A stretch of 64,000 nt of DNA from Gammaproteobacteria bacterium (GCA_030432755.1 JAUILZ010000016.1:1-64000); one strand, 5' to 3'; shown: positions 39,933 through 49,002, numbered from the stretch's first letter. Notes: generated from the letters alone by a model not told the origin. Numbers and translations: made by a program.

Positions 39933-40094
39933 TTATTTCACCTTGGAATAGGCGTGGGACTCGTGAAGATGTCCGACAAAGATGGCGCCCACGACCGCGG
40001 CGATCGCGATCAGCAGGATGATGCCGGGCGTCGAGGAGCCAAAGCCGGTGAAGTAGGCGGTGGCGCCGTCCCAGTTGGTGATTGGAGAACCCAT
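39933..40094 (-). CDS. Small single-pass membrane protein downstream of amt
   Basis: A 53-residue protein beginning MGSPITNWDGATAYFTGFG. Its transmembrane helix TPGIILLIAIAAVVGAIFVG spans about residues 22-41, and the C-terminus is hydrophilic and His-containing (HLHESHAYSKVK). The ATG follows a weak GGTAAACGAG site. It lies 47 bases after amt on the same strand and in front of the shared terminator, so it is almost certainly co-expressed with the transporter. Codon use matches its neighbours. I do not recognise a named family; a role with Amt or in membrane adaptation is inference. Confidence 0.72.
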   Translation of the reverse strand: MGSPITNWDGATAYFTGFGSSTPGIILLIAIAAVVGAIFVGHLHESHAYSKVK

Positions 40095-40141
40095 CTCGTT
40101 TACCTCTCTATTGTCTGGTTAAGGATTGCAGGATGCAGTGA

Positions 40142-41479
40142 TCAGGCCGGGACCGCGCCGGGAGCCGCGTGGTGCGGATCCTCGGGGTAAGCGGAAACAG
40201 GCACCTTGGCCTTGTCCATGCCCAGCAGTTCCGCTTCGCGCGGAATGCGCAGGATGCCCATGCCCTTCAGCAACAGCGAGATCAGGTAACCCGGCAGGAA
40301 GCCGGTGGCAAACATCGCGATCGCGCCGATGAGCTGGCCCATGAAGGACGTCGCCGGGTAATCGCCGACGTTGGGGTAGCCGGAGGCGAAGATGCCGAAG
40401 GCCAGCACGCCGAACAGGCCGGCGAAACCATGGACGCCCACCGCGCCCACCGCGTCGTCGATCTTCAACGTGCGCTCGAGGAAGCGCGCGGCGAACACTG
40501 CGCTGGCCGCGCCACCCATGCCCAGCAGGAAGGCGAGTGGCGGGTAGTACATGTCCAGGCCCGGCGCCGCGCCGAAGATGCCGGCCAGCGCGCCGGACAT
40601 CATCCAGAACGGATCGCGGGTCAGTACCCAGGCCATGATGATGCCACCGGCGAAACACATCAGCGTGTTGAACGCCACCGCGGACAGGGTCGCCGGATTG
40701 CCGAAGATCGTGGTCCACTGGTCGCCGCCGTTGTAGATGATGCAGCCGCCGAGGAAGCCGAAGAATCCAACGATGATCATCATCAGGCCCATGGTGGCCA
40801 TCGGCAGGTTGTGCGGGCTGAGGTCGTTGGGTGTGCCGTCGGCGTTGAACTTGCCGATGCGGGGCCCGAGGTTGATCAACACGCCGAGGGCGAAGAAGCC
40901 CGCCACCATGTGCACGCAGCCGGCGGCGCCGAAGTCATGCCAGCCGAACTTCGTCAGCAGCCAGCCGTCGCCATGCCATGCCCAGGCCGCCGCCAGGATC
41001 CAGGCGACGGAACCGAGAACGATGGCAAGGATGATGAAAGAACTCAGCCGGATGCGCTCGATCACCGCGCCGGAGAAGATGGATGCGGTCGTCGCCGCGA
41101 ACAGGGTAAACGCCGCCCAGAAAATGCCGCTGGCATTGTCCGCCAGGTTGGGACCCATGGACTCGGACCAGGGTAGTCCGCCGGCGCCCGCCTCAAGATC
41201 CGGGATGAGGCCGCCCGGGAACGCGAGATAGATCCACCAGCCGATGAAGTAGAACGTCGGCACGAGGAAAGCGAAGGCGAGGATGTTCTTGATGCCGGAG
41301 GCGAGCACGTTCTTCTTTCGCGATGCGCCCATCTCGTACGCGAGGAAGCCGGCGTGGATGATGACCATGAGGCCTGTACACCACCAGTAGAAGGCTTCGA
41401 CGGCAACGGTGGTTCCCCACCCGGCCTGAGCCTCCAGTTCGGCAATTTTTGTTGTCAGTTCGGCGAGCTGTTGCTCCAT
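40142..41479 (-). CDS. amt: Ammonium transporter (Amt/MEP/Rh family)
   Basis: A trimeric membrane channel for ammonium, 445 residues. The pore twin histidines are H190 in GAAGCVHMVAG and H350 in GAVGVHGFAG. An unusual N-terminal heptad-like segment (MEQQLAELTTKIAELEAQ) precedes the first helix. The ATG at 41479 is preferred over a GTG nine bases upstream because GAGG lies eight bases before it. No glnK is adjacent, unlike the usual glnK-amtB pair; instead a 53-residue membrane protein follows. The upstream sigma-54 promoter predicts nitrogen-limitation control. Confidence 0.95.
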   Translation of the reverse strand: MEQQLAELTTKIAELEAQAGWGTTVAVEAFYWWCTGLMVIIHAGFLAYEMGASRKKNVLASGIKNILAFAFLVPTFYFIGWWIYLAFPGGLIPDLEAGAGGLPWSESMGPNLADNASGIFWAAFTLFAATTASIFSGAVIERIRLSSFIILAIVLGSVAWILAAAWAWHGDGWLLTKFGWHDFGAAGCVHMVAGFFALGVLINLGPRIGKFNADGTPNDLSPHNLPMATMGLMMIIVGFFGFLGGCIIYNGGDQWTTIFGNPATLSAVAFNTLMCFAGGIIMAWVLTRDPFWMMSGALAGIFGAAPGLDMYYPPLAFLLGMGGAASAVFAARFLERTLKIDDAVGAVGVHGFAGLFGVLAFGIFASGYPNVGDYPATSFMGQLIGAIAMFATGFLPGYLISLLLKGMGILRIPREAELLGMDKAKVPVSAYPEDPHHAAPGAVPA

Positions 41480-41523
41480 AGTAGACACCTCAGATCTCTA
41501 GGGGTTGGAATCAGGACACCAGA

Positions 41524-41539
41524 TGCAAGTCTCGTGCCA
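41524..41539 (-). promoter_or_regulatory. Sigma-54 (RpoN) promoter of amt
   Basis: On the minus strand TGGCACG-AGAC-TTGCA matches the -24/-12 consensus TGGCACG-N4-TTGCA at every fixed position and with correct GG-to-GC spacing. The start would be near 41513, about 34 bases before the amt ATG. Confidence 0.88.
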
Positions 41540-41623
41540 TTTCCTGCACTGAAACTTTCATTCCTGATTTCAAGCAGTTACCACCGTCGCGTCCGCGGTG
41601 AAATTTCAGCTCAGGAAAACTTT

Positions 41624-41638
41624 GCCCCAGCGCGGTGC
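41624..41638 (-). promoter_or_regulatory. Candidate NtrC enhancer site
   Basis: GCACC-GCGCT-GGGGC on the minus strand is one mismatch from the NtrC dyad GCACC-N5-GGTGC. It lies about 85-100 bases upstream of the -24 element, the usual enhancer distance. Confidence 0.5.
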
Positions 41639-41763
41639 GGGGATGCACCGGAATCAGGCCCTGTCCGGGCGCTCCTGCCCGGCAGGCTCACGCGCCGTCC
41701 GGGGGCGCATTCCGGGGATGTCGCGTACAATCTGGCGCCCATTTCAGTGATCCTGTCCACGCC

Positions 41764-42468
41764 ATGTCCCGTTTCCAGAACAAGAAAGCCCTCGTCCTCG
41801 GTGGAACCTCCGGCATAGGCCTCGCCGTCTCGCGCAAGCTCGCGGATGCCGGGGCGGAAGTGATCGCGGTCAGCCGCCGCGGCGCCATAGAAGGCGATGC
41901 CGCCGGCATCCAGGTCGATTCCTGCGACGTACTCGACCGCAAGGGACTCGCCGAACTGTTCGACCGCCATGGACCGCTCGATTACCTGGTCTGCGCGGCG
42001 ACCGGCGGGGCGCGCGCCCGCGGTCCCTTTCTCGATATGGACCTGGACGCCTTCCAGGGATCCTTCGCAAAGCTCTGGGGTTATACCAATGCGGTCCATG
42101 CCGGTGTCCCGCACCTGAAGGCTGACGGCGCCGTCGTTCTCGTCAGTGGATCGCCCGCGCGCAGGTGCAGGCCCGGGATGCTGGCGATTTCCACGGTGGG
42201 CAATGCGGTGGAGGGGTTTGCGCGCGCGCTGGCGCCGGAGATCGCGCCGAAGCGCATCAACGTGGTATCACCGGGCATCATCGACACCCCGATGTTTCCC
42301 GTCAGTGGCAAGGAGCGCGAGGAGACCCTCAGTAACATGACGGGCAGTCACCTGATTCCGCGCGCGGGTCAGCCCGAAGAGGTGGCCGAGGGCATCCTGT
42401 TCGTGCTCGGTAACGAGTTCGTCACCGGCACCACGGTGGACGTCGACGGCGGCGCGCTCCTGTCCTAG
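41764..42468 (+). CDS. SDR-fold protein lacking the catalytic Tyr and Lys
   Basis: A 234-residue Rossmann protein of the short-chain dehydrogenase family. The nucleotide-binding GGTSGIG is at residues 13-19. The active-site Ser is at 128 or 130 in VSGSPAR. At the place of the YxxxK motif the chain reads AISTVGNAVEG, so Tyr is Ile142 and Lys is Gly146. The rest (INVVSPGIIDTPMF, TGTTVDVDGG) is typical. The start ATG at 41764 directly precedes the first strand. It may bind NAD(P) without normal oxidoreductase chemistry. It diverges from amt. Confidence 0.85.
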   Translation: MSRFQNKKALVLGGTSGIGLAVSRKLADAGAEVIAVSRRGAIEGDAAGIQVDSCDVLDRKGLAELFDRHGPLDYLVCAATGGARARGPFLDMDLDAFQGSFAKLWGYTNAVHAGVPHLKADGAVVLVSGSPARRCRPGMLAISTVGNAVEGFARALAPEIAPKRINVVSPGIIDTPMFPVSGKEREETLSNMTGSHLIPRAGQPEEVAEGILFVLGNEFVTGTTVDVDGGALLS

Positions 42469-42471
42469 AGC

Positions 42472-43368
42472 CTAACCTGCGGTCACCCGGCGCCGCTCAC
42501 GGAACCAGATCACCAGGCCGGCGACGATTACCACCGCCGCGCCGGCGATGGTCCACCCATCGGGGGGCTGGTGGAACACCAGGTAGCTGGAGCACGTCAT
42601 CCAGATAATGAAGCTGTAGCTGAACGGAGTCAGCATGCTGGCCTCGGCGAAACCGTGGGCGCGGGTGATGCATTCGTGGCCGAGCCAGCCGAAGAACGGC
42701 GTCAGCAGCAACACCAGCCACTGTCCCACCGACTCCGGGGTCTGCCATAGCCAGATGCCCAGCGGCATCAGGCCGAGCGTGCCGATCAGGCCGGCGTAGA
42801 ACTGCATCGTCTGGGTCGCGACTACGCCGGAGAGCTTTCGCGTCAGCAGGGTATAGAACGCGAACAGGGTGACATTGCCAAGTGACAGGAACACCGCCGG
42901 GTGGAACTCGGCGTCGAACGGCCGGATGGCGATAAGGATGCCGATGAAGCCGGCGATGATGGCGGACCAGCGCCAGATGCCCACCCGCTCACCGAGGAAC
43001 ACCCCCGACAGCGCGCAGACGAGGATGGGCACCGAGAACATGATGGTGGAAGTCAACGTCAGCGGCAGGTAGCGGAGCGCCATGAAATTGAGCACGGTGG
43101 TCAGCATCAGGAGCACGCCGCGCAGGATCACCAGCCCCGGCCGCGCGGTACGAAACCGGGCGGGCGTGAATCCGCCGCGGGCGATGAGCACGAGCGAGAT
43201 GAGGAAATGCCCGGCGTAGCGAATGAACGAGACCTGCAGCGCCGAGTAACCCGCGACCACCAGCCACTTGGCGCTCGAATCCAGCAGCGTGAACATCAGG
43301 TAGGTCAGGCACATCAGGAGGATGCCCAGCAGCGGGCGGTCGCTGTTGGGCGTGGCGACGAGGGACAT
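42472..43368 (-). CDS. EamA/DMT-family transporter (first of two)
   Basis: A 298-residue drug/metabolite transporter with ten hydrophobic segments and two EamA repeats. The start at 43368 (MSLVATPNSDRPLLGIL) is just before the first helix; the frame stays open upstream through a repeat. It is convergent with the SDR gene, leaving four bases between stops. The substrate is unknown. A second, only distantly similar EamA protein is encoded at 44448-45353. Confidence 0.88.
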   Translation of the reverse strand: MSLVATPNSDRPLLGILLMCLTYLMFTLLDSSAKWLVVAGYSALQVSFIRYAGHFLISLVLIARGGFTPARFRTARPGLVILRGVLLMLTTVLNFMALRYLPLTLTSTIMFSVPILVCALSGVFLGERVGIWRWSAIIAGFIGILIAIRPFDAEFHPAVFLSLGNVTLFAFYTLLTRKLSGVVATQTMQFYAGLIGTLGLMPLGIWLWQTPESVGQWLVLLLTPFFGWLGHECITRAHGFAEASMLTPFSYSFIIWMTCSSYLVFHQPPDGWTIAGAAVVIVAGLVIWFRERRRVTAG

Positions 43369-43466
43369 GGAACGACGCGGCGTATAAAAGGAGGCGCCCG
43401 ATTCTAACCGGGCGTCAGCAATTGTTGCCGTTTCGATTTTGTCCGCAAACGCCGATTCAGATCGAG

Positions 43467-43486
43467 ATTCCAGCGAAAGCTGGAAT
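43467..43486. repeat. Palindromic repeat ATTCCAGC-GAAA-GCTGGAAT
   Basis: A perfect 8-bp stem with a GAAA tetraloop. Same family as the hairpins at 3489-3571 and 59571-59654. Confidence 0.7.
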
Positions 43487-43542
43487 CCATCTTGCAACCA
43501 GGGACACCGCCACGTGGACGTCAGCGACGGCGCCCGGGCTCG

Positions 43543-44451
43543 TTACGCGGCTCGCTTTTTCCCGGCAAGAAAACGCAGAATCTCCCGGTTGACGCGCAGG
43601 TAGCCCTGGCCCACGTGGCGCAGGTTGTCCGCAATACGGGCGTTGGCCTCTGCCAGCCGATGGAACGGAATACCGGCATAGGCATGATGCGCGGTGTGGA
43701 AGTTCATGTTCCAGCAGAGCCGGCGCATCAGCGGATTGGTGAACGTGGTGCGGGTGTTGTCGAACATGTCTGGCACCTCGGGGCAGCCGGTATGTTCCGC
43801 CAGCAGGAAGCAGCGCAGCAGCGGCTGCGCCGCCAGCACGGGCAAGACCCAGTACCACCAGAGCAGCGTCGACCCCATGGCGAGGGATGCCAGCAGCATC
43901 GTGACATAAACCAGCAGATAGATTCGCGCCTCCAGTATCACATCGCCGCGTCGCGATGGCGGGACGAAGTCCTCCACCCGGCCGGCAGCATTGCGCACAA
44001 GCGCCCGTCCCTGGGCGATCCAGTAAGGAATCCCGCTCACATGACAGGCGTATTGCCAGGCCCCGCGGGGCTTTGGCGTAGCCAGTTCCGGGTCCTGTTC
44101 CGGCAACTGCGTATGGCGATGGTGCGCGAGATGAAACGCGCGGAAATAGCGTGGCGGCAACAACAGAACCAGACCACACAAGTAGCTCGTCACGCGGTTC
44201 AGCACCCGGCTGGCGAACGCGGTTTCGTGGATCACCTCGTGCAGCGGGCAGAAGAGAAAGACCAGCAGCACCGCATAGCCTGCCCAGGCAACCGCGGCGA
44301 AGGGCTGCGGCAACAACGCGGCGCCGAATCCGCAAGCCATCAGCAAACCGAGATGAATGGCCAGCGCGCGCAGCCCGGGCGCATCGGCACGCTCGACGAG
44401 TCGCTGCAATGTCTCGGGATCCAGCAGATCGGTACGACGGGTGCGGGTCAT
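43543..44451 (-). CDS. Membrane fatty-acid desaturase family protein
   Basis: A 302-residue di-iron membrane enzyme. The histidine boxes are HEVIHE (71-76), HLAHHRHT (107-114) and HTAHHAY near residue 238, in the correct order for acyl or carotenoid-type desaturases. It overlaps the upstream EamA gene by four bases (ATGA). The unusual company of a transporter and a DNA glycosylase suggests simple co-transcription rather than one pathway. Substrate uncertain: acyl-lipid desaturation or a related hydroxylation. Confidence 0.88.
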   Translation of the reverse strand: MTRTRRTDLLDPETLQRLVERADAPGLRALAIHLGLLMACGFGAALLPQPFAAVAWAGYAVLLVFLFCPLHEVIHETAFASRVLNRVTSYLCGLVLLLPPRYFRAFHLAHHRHTQLPEQDPELATPKPRGAWQYACHVSGIPYWIAQGRALVRNAAGRVEDFVPPSRRGDVILEARIYLLVYVTMLLASLAMGSTLLWWYWVLPVLAAQPLLRCFLLAEHTGCPEVPDMFDNTRTTFTNPLMRRLCWNMNFHTAHHAYAGIPFHRLAEANARIADNLRHVGQGYLRVNREILRFLAGKKRAA

Positions 44452-45353
44452 GTCGCGGGGTCTCCGCGCCCCGGTAGCGTCACGGCATAGGCGTTCCGCT
44501 CTTCGCGCAGCCCGAGGAACGTGTTCACTGCCAGGGTCACCAGGACGATGGCGCCGCCGATGAGCGAATAGCTGCCCGGGTTTTCGCCCACCGCGAGCCA
44601 GACCCAGATTGGCCCGAGCACGGTTTCCAGCAACATCATGAGCCCTACCTCGGGCGCCGGCAGGTAGCGCGGGCCGAGGTACATGAGCGCGTTGGCCACG
44701 GGCAGCATGACCAGGCCCATGACCATGAGCCAGGCGAGGTCATTGTTGGAGGTCTCCGCGGGCACCACCCAGTGCGACAGCGCCAGGGCGGTGAAGATGC
44801 CGCCGAGGCCCAGGGCCGGCAGGACGTCGCGCTTGCGCGCCGCGCGGATGAGGGAAAACTGGGTGGCGAGGATGCCCGCCGCGGCCAGGCCGGCGAGATC
44901 GCCGAGCCACGCACCCGTATAACCGACGCTCCCGCGGGTGATTACGACTATGCCGACAATGACCATGACCATGGCGAACCAGGTGCGTGCCGGCACTCGC
45001 TCGGAGAGGAACAACCACGCAATCACCGCGGCCCAGATGGGCGTGGTGCTGAGCATGAACAGCGTGTTCGCCACCGAGGTATGGGTAATGGAATAAATGA
45101 AGCAGGTGTTGCCGAGGCCATAGCAGAGCATGATGCCGTACTCCGCGGTGGAGAACTTGCCGAGGTAGGCGAACAACCGCCCACGATAGCGGAGTGCGAC
45201 GTAAAGCATCATCATAAGGCCGTAAAACAGGCCACGCCAGAAGGTAATGGTAAGCGCGTCCGCGCTGATCAACCGGGTCAGCAGGCCGTCGGGACTGATC
45301 GCCAGTACCCCGAACATGGTAATGAGATAACCCTGGGCGCGCTCGGAGATCAC
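44448..45353 (-). CDS. EamA/DMT-family transporter (second)
   Basis: A 301-residue polytopic transporter with ten hydrophobic segments in two EamA halves. The start is taken as GTG at 45353, which overlaps the stop of the AlkX-like gene (GTGA). The reading frame continues upstream inside that gene, but the extension is Arg/Gly-rich shadow sequence. Its own stop overlaps the desaturase ATG. Substrate unknown. Confidence 0.85.
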   Translation of the reverse strand: MISERAQGYLITMFGVLAISPDGLLTRLISADALTITFWRGLFYGLMMMLYVALRYRGRLFAYLGKFSTAEYGIMLCYGLGNTCFIYSITHTSVANTLFMLSTTPIWAAVIAWLFLSERVPARTWFAMVMVIVGIVVITRGSVGYTGAWLGDLAGLAAAGILATQFSLIRAARKRDVLPALGLGGIFTALALSHWVVPAETSNNDLAWLMVMGLVMLPVANALMYLGPRYLPAPEVGLMMLLETVLGPIWVWLAVGENPGSYSLIGGAIVLVTLAVNTFLGLREERNAYAVTLPGRGDPAT

Positions 45354-46558
45354 GCGGCGTGTTCCAGGTGTTCCGCCAGGGCCGCGGCCAGTTGCCGGTC
45401 TTCGATTTCCGAGACGTTCACCGCCGCGCATCCGTTGAACGCGGCGAATGACGACAGTTCCGTGGCGAACGCCATAGCGAAGCGATCCCGCGCACGCAGG
45501 TTCGACTCCAGCGCCAGGCTGCGCACGGCGAGCACGCCCTGTTCACGATGCGCCTTCAGATCGGTGCGCGCCACCAGTCTGCCGCGCCACAGCACGGGGA
45601 GCACGAAGTAGCCGTGCACCCGCTTTTGCGCGGGGACGTAGCATTCGATCTGGTAATTGAAGTCGAACAGGTCCTTGAGGCGACGCCGCTGGATCACGAG
45701 GTTATCGAACGGCGACAGCAGCCGCGCGCGCTCCCTGGGCAGGGACTTCTCCAGCCGTTCCAGCGAGCCAGGCACTATCAGCCAGTCCTGGTCTCGCACC
45801 CGCGCTTCCATCAGTTCTCCATCGGCAAGCATGTCTCGTACCACCTGCTCCACCGGGCCGCGCATGCCCTTCCTGAGATGAACGAATTCCGGAACGCGGC
45901 CTAGGCCATGGGCGCGCAGGAACGAGGTCACCAGGTAACGCGCATAGTCCATGTCATCCGGCGGCGTGGTATCCACGGATGCCGGAAGCACGCGCTCGGT
46001 GAGGTCGTAGACCTTGTTGAATCCCTCGCGCCGCACCGCCATGATCCGCCCCTCGATAAAGAGCTGTTCGAGCGCGCGCTTGGCCGGCTTCCAGTCCCAC
46101 ATCTCGCGCCGGCGCGGATCCGGATCCTCGAAGTCACGCGACATCAGTGGGCCCTCCGCACGGAGGCGATCCAGCACCTGCCGGATGACGCGCTGGTCCC
46201 GCTTGAACCAGCGGCCTGGGCCTTTCCGTTCCGCGAGCATCCGTGGCAAGGCAAAACGGTAATCCGACATCGGCAGCCAGGCGGCGGCGTGGGACCAGTA
46301 CTCGAACACCTCGCCGTCCGCCACGAGGCGGTCGAGATGGGCCTGGCGGTAGCGTGGATTGCGGATCCAGAGGGTGTGGTGATGGGCGCGCTCGATCACC
46401 GAGATGGTGTCGATCTGCACGTAACCGAGATGGCGAATCGCTTCGAGCGTGGCGTCGATGGCGCGTCCGTTGCGGCGCGGCGTCAGCACGCCCTGGCTCA
46501 GCAGGGTGAGCTTGCGGGCTTCATCGGGTGAGAGGGATATCGGTGGGCTGACGGACAC
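45350..46558 (-). CDS. AlkX/YcaQ-like winged-helix DNA glycosylase
   Basis: A 402-residue member of the YcaQ/AlkZ (HTH_42) family, which unhooks DNA interstrand crosslinks in E. coli. Tandem winged helices are followed by a beta-barrel-like C-terminal part. The catalytic QxD signature is visible as QID in GYVQIDTIS near residue 50; that form marks the AlkX rather than the AlkZ (QxQ) branch. HHTLW and the EYWSHAAAWLP block also fit. It leads a three-gene overlapping operon with EamA and the desaturase. Confidence 0.9.
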   Translation of the reverse strand: MSVSPPISLSPDEARKLTLLSQGVLTPRRNGRAIDATLEAIRHLGYVQIDTISVIERAHHHTLWIRNPRYRQAHLDRLVADGEVFEYWSHAAAWLPMSDYRFALPRMLAERKGPGRWFKRDQRVIRQVLDRLRAEGPLMSRDFEDPDPRRREMWDWKPAKRALEQLFIEGRIMAVRREGFNKVYDLTERVLPASVDTTPPDDMDYARYLVTSFLRAHGLGRVPEFVHLRKGMRGPVEQVVRDMLADGELMEARVRDQDWLIVPGSLERLEKSLPRERARLLSPFDNLVIQRRRLKDLFDFNYQIECYVPAQKRVHGYFVLPVLWRGRLVARTDLKAHREQGVLAVRSLALESNLRARDRFAMAFATELSSFAAFNGCAAVNVSEIEDRQLAAALAEHLEHAA

Positions 46559-47040
46559 GGCGCGGCGACATTCGACGGAGCGCCGATTGTAGCCTCATCG
46601 GGTCGCCCGGCCCGTATCTTCCCCCTGGTTCCCGGACCCGGATATGGAACCCCGGAGTTTGCCGTGATCGGCCCGGCCACTGTGTCCGCGTCTCGCGTAG
46701 TTATCCGGCGCCAGGTCACCGCGCCAGCGGCTTGTTGGCACGAACTGCATATCCGCTATGTTGAAATCCCTTGTCGCAGCGTGTTCAAATGTTTGATGAA
46801 TGGGCAGTGGCGCAAGGTGTCATGGAGAAGCAGGCACGTATTGGCAACTCGACGCGGAACGTTCCGTTAGAAGCCGGGAATTGGTGGCATGGAACGCGCG
46901 CCATTACAGGATGCGACCCCGCTTCAGTCAGTTTCCCGGTCCCGACAGCCGGCGCATCCATGGCCCACAGCGGGATTCCGTAGCAGAACCGGGCTGGAAT
47001 ACCCGCCGTGCTGACTTCGAACCTGCTAAGGATGAAACAG
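46559..47040 (+). promoter_or_regulatory. Intergenic region upstream of the DUF3604-sulfatase unit
   Basis: No credible gene in 482 bases. TTGGCA (46735-46740), 16 bases, then TATGTT (46757-46762) is a plausible sigma-70 promoter and would give a leader of about 270 bases. AAGG at 47028-47031 is the ribosome-binding site for the ATG at 47041. A TGGCACG here has wrong spacing for sigma-54. Confidence 0.4.
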
Positions 47041-48981
47041 ATGAAAACGAACAAGAAACTCGCCACCATCGTATCCACTACCGCCTTCCTTCTCGCGTTT
47101 CCCGCGCTCGGTCAGGACGCCGCCGGTGTCAAGGCCGAGGCCCTGAAGGGGCGCCCCTATTCTCCCTACGTCGACCGGGCCTTTCCCACCGAGGTCTATT
47201 TCGGCGACACCCACGTGCACACCGGCCTGTCCGCCGACGCCGGCGGCTCCGGCACCACCCTGATGCCGCGCGACGCCTACCGCTATGCCCGCGGCGACCA
47301 GATCATTTCCAACACCGGGCAGCCGGTGAAGATCCGCGCGCCGCTGGACTTCTACCTGGTCAGCGATCACTCCGATGGCCTCGGGGTGATCATCGACATC
47401 ATGAAAGGTGCCCCGGAGATCCTGGCCGATCCCGACGGCAAGCAATTCCACGAGGACTTCGCGGCCGGGGGCAAGACCGCGGCTGACGCGATGTTCCGCC
47501 TGATCGCGCAATTTTCCCAGGGCGAACTCTCCGAGACGCTGAACTACCAGCCCGGCAACCCGTCCTTCCGCCGTGTCTGGGACGATACCGTCCGCGCCGC
47601 CGAGGAATACTACGAACCCGGCGTGTTCACCACCTTCATCGCCTTCGAGTGGACCTCCCTGGTCGCGGGCAACAACCTGCACCGCAACGTGATCTTCCGT
47701 GACGGCCCGGAACGCGCCGGACAGGTGGAGCCCTACACCACCACCCCGCCCATCGGCTCGCCCAATCCGCGCGACCTGTGGAAGTGGCTGCAGAACTACG
47801 AGGACAAGACCGGCGGCGACGTTCTCGCCATTCCCCATAACGGCAACCTGTCGAACGGGATGATGTTCGCGCTTTCAGACGACTTCGACGACGGTGCCCA
47901 GTTCGATGCCGACTATGCGAAAACCCGGCAGAAGTGGGAGCGGATCTACGAGGTCACCCAGATGAAGGGCGACGGTGAAACCCATCCCGCGCTTTCTCCC
48001 GACGACGAGTTCGCCGATTTCGAAACCTGGGACGTGGCCAACCTCGATTTCTCCGCGGCCGTCGAAAAGAACATGCTACCGGGTAGCTACGGGCGCACCG
48101 CCCTGAAAAACGGGTTGATGCTGGAATCGCAGATCGGGGTGAATCCGTTCAAGTTTGGCATGGTCGGTGGCGCTGACACCCATGTCGGCTTCTCCAGCGA
48201 GGACGAGGACAACTTCTTCGGCAAGTACACCAGTTACGAACCCTCCCCGGAGCGCCTGATCAAGGACGGGGAACTGCACGTGGCCGGCACCAGCGCGGAC
48301 GGCAGCCTGAAGATCGAGACCTGGCAGTACGTCACCTCGGGGGTTACCGCCATCTGGGCCACCGAGAACACCCGCGGCGCGCTGTTCGACGCCATGGAAC
48401 GACGTGAAGTCTACGCCACCACCGGGCCGCGCATGCGGGTGCGTTTCTTCGGTGGCTGGGACTTCGAAGAAAACGACGCTCATTACCGGGACCTGGCCCG
48501 CATTGGTTACAGCAAGGGCGTACCCATGGGCTCGGACCTCACCGATCGCTCCGGGGACAAGGCACCGAGCTTCCTTGTCTACGCCCTGCGCGACGCCACC
48601 GGCGCCAATCTCGACCGCGTCCAGGTCGTCAAGGGATGGCTCGACGCGGAGGGCAACCCGCAGGAAAAAGTCTATAATGTGGCCTGGTCCGACGACCGCG
48701 AAGCGGATGCCAACGGCAAGCTGCCGCCGGTGGGTGACACGGTGGATCTCAGCATCCCGAGCTGGACCAACACCATCGGCGCTTCCGAGCTCGGCACCGT
48801 GTGGACCGATCCCGACTTCGACCCCGCCCTCAAGGCCTTCTACTATGCCCGGGTACTCGAGATCCCCACCCCGCGATGGACCGCCTATGACCGCGTGCGG
48901 TACAACCTCGAGCTACCCGAGGAAGTGCCACTCAAGCAACAGGAGCGCGCCTACACGTCGCCGATCTGGTATACGCCGTGA
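47041..48981 (+). CDS. Exported DUF3604 protein
   Basis: A 646-residue secreted protein. The signal peptide is KKLATIVSTTAFLLAFPALG. The DUF3604 family has a PHP-like metal site: FGDTHVHTGLSADA near residue 58, VSDHSDGLG, IPHNGNLS and GGADTHVGFSSEDE. These histidines and aspartates could form a metal-dependent phosphoesterase-type centre. The activity is unproven. The family often sits beside sulfatases in marine bacteria (recollection), as here: two follow on the same strand, 21 bases later. ATG at 47041 is chosen for its AAGG spacing. Confidence 0.85.
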   Translation: MKTNKKLATIVSTTAFLLAFPALGQDAAGVKAEALKGRPYSPYVDRAFPTEVYFGDTHVHTGLSADAGGSGTTLMPRDAYRYARGDQIISNTGQPVKIRAPLDFYLVSDHSDGLGVIIDIMKGAPEILADPDGKQFHEDFAAGGKTAADAMFRLIAQFSQGELSETLNYQPGNPSFRRVWDDTVRAAEEYYEPGVFTTFIAFEWTSLVAGNNLHRNVIFRDGPERAGQVEPYTTTPPIGSPNPRDLWKWLQNYEDKTGGDVLAIPHNGNLSNGMMFALSDDFDDGAQFDADYAKTRQKWERIYEVTQMKGDGETHPALSPDDEFADFETWDVANLDFSAAVEKNMLPGSYGRTALKNGLMLESQIGVNPFKFGMVGGADTHVGFSSEDEDNFFGKYTSYEPSPERLIKDGELHVAGTSADGSLKIETWQYVTSGVTAIWATENTRGALFDAMERREVYATTGPRMRVRFFGGWDFEENDAHYRDLARIGYSKGVPMGSDLTDRSGDKAPSFLVYALRDATGANLDRVQVVKGWLDAEGNPQEKVYNVAWSDDREADANGKLPPVGDTVDLSIPSWTNTIGASELGTVWTDPDFDPALKAFYYARVLEIPTPRWTAYDRVRYNLELPEEVPLKQQERAYTSPIWYTP

Positions 48982-49002
48982 AGTGAGTCCCGCGGACAAG
49001 AC

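Noticed and set aside
46735..46752. TGGCACG-AAC-TGCA as a second sigma-54 promoter before the DUF3604 gene
   Set aside because: The distance between GG and GC is two bases shorter than sigma-54 allows; a sigma-70 reading of the same stretch fits better.
46771..46983. Small plus-strand reading frame in the gap before the DUF3604 gene
   Set aside because: Needs a TTG start, has no clear ribosome-binding site, and its composition drifts. More likely leader sequence.
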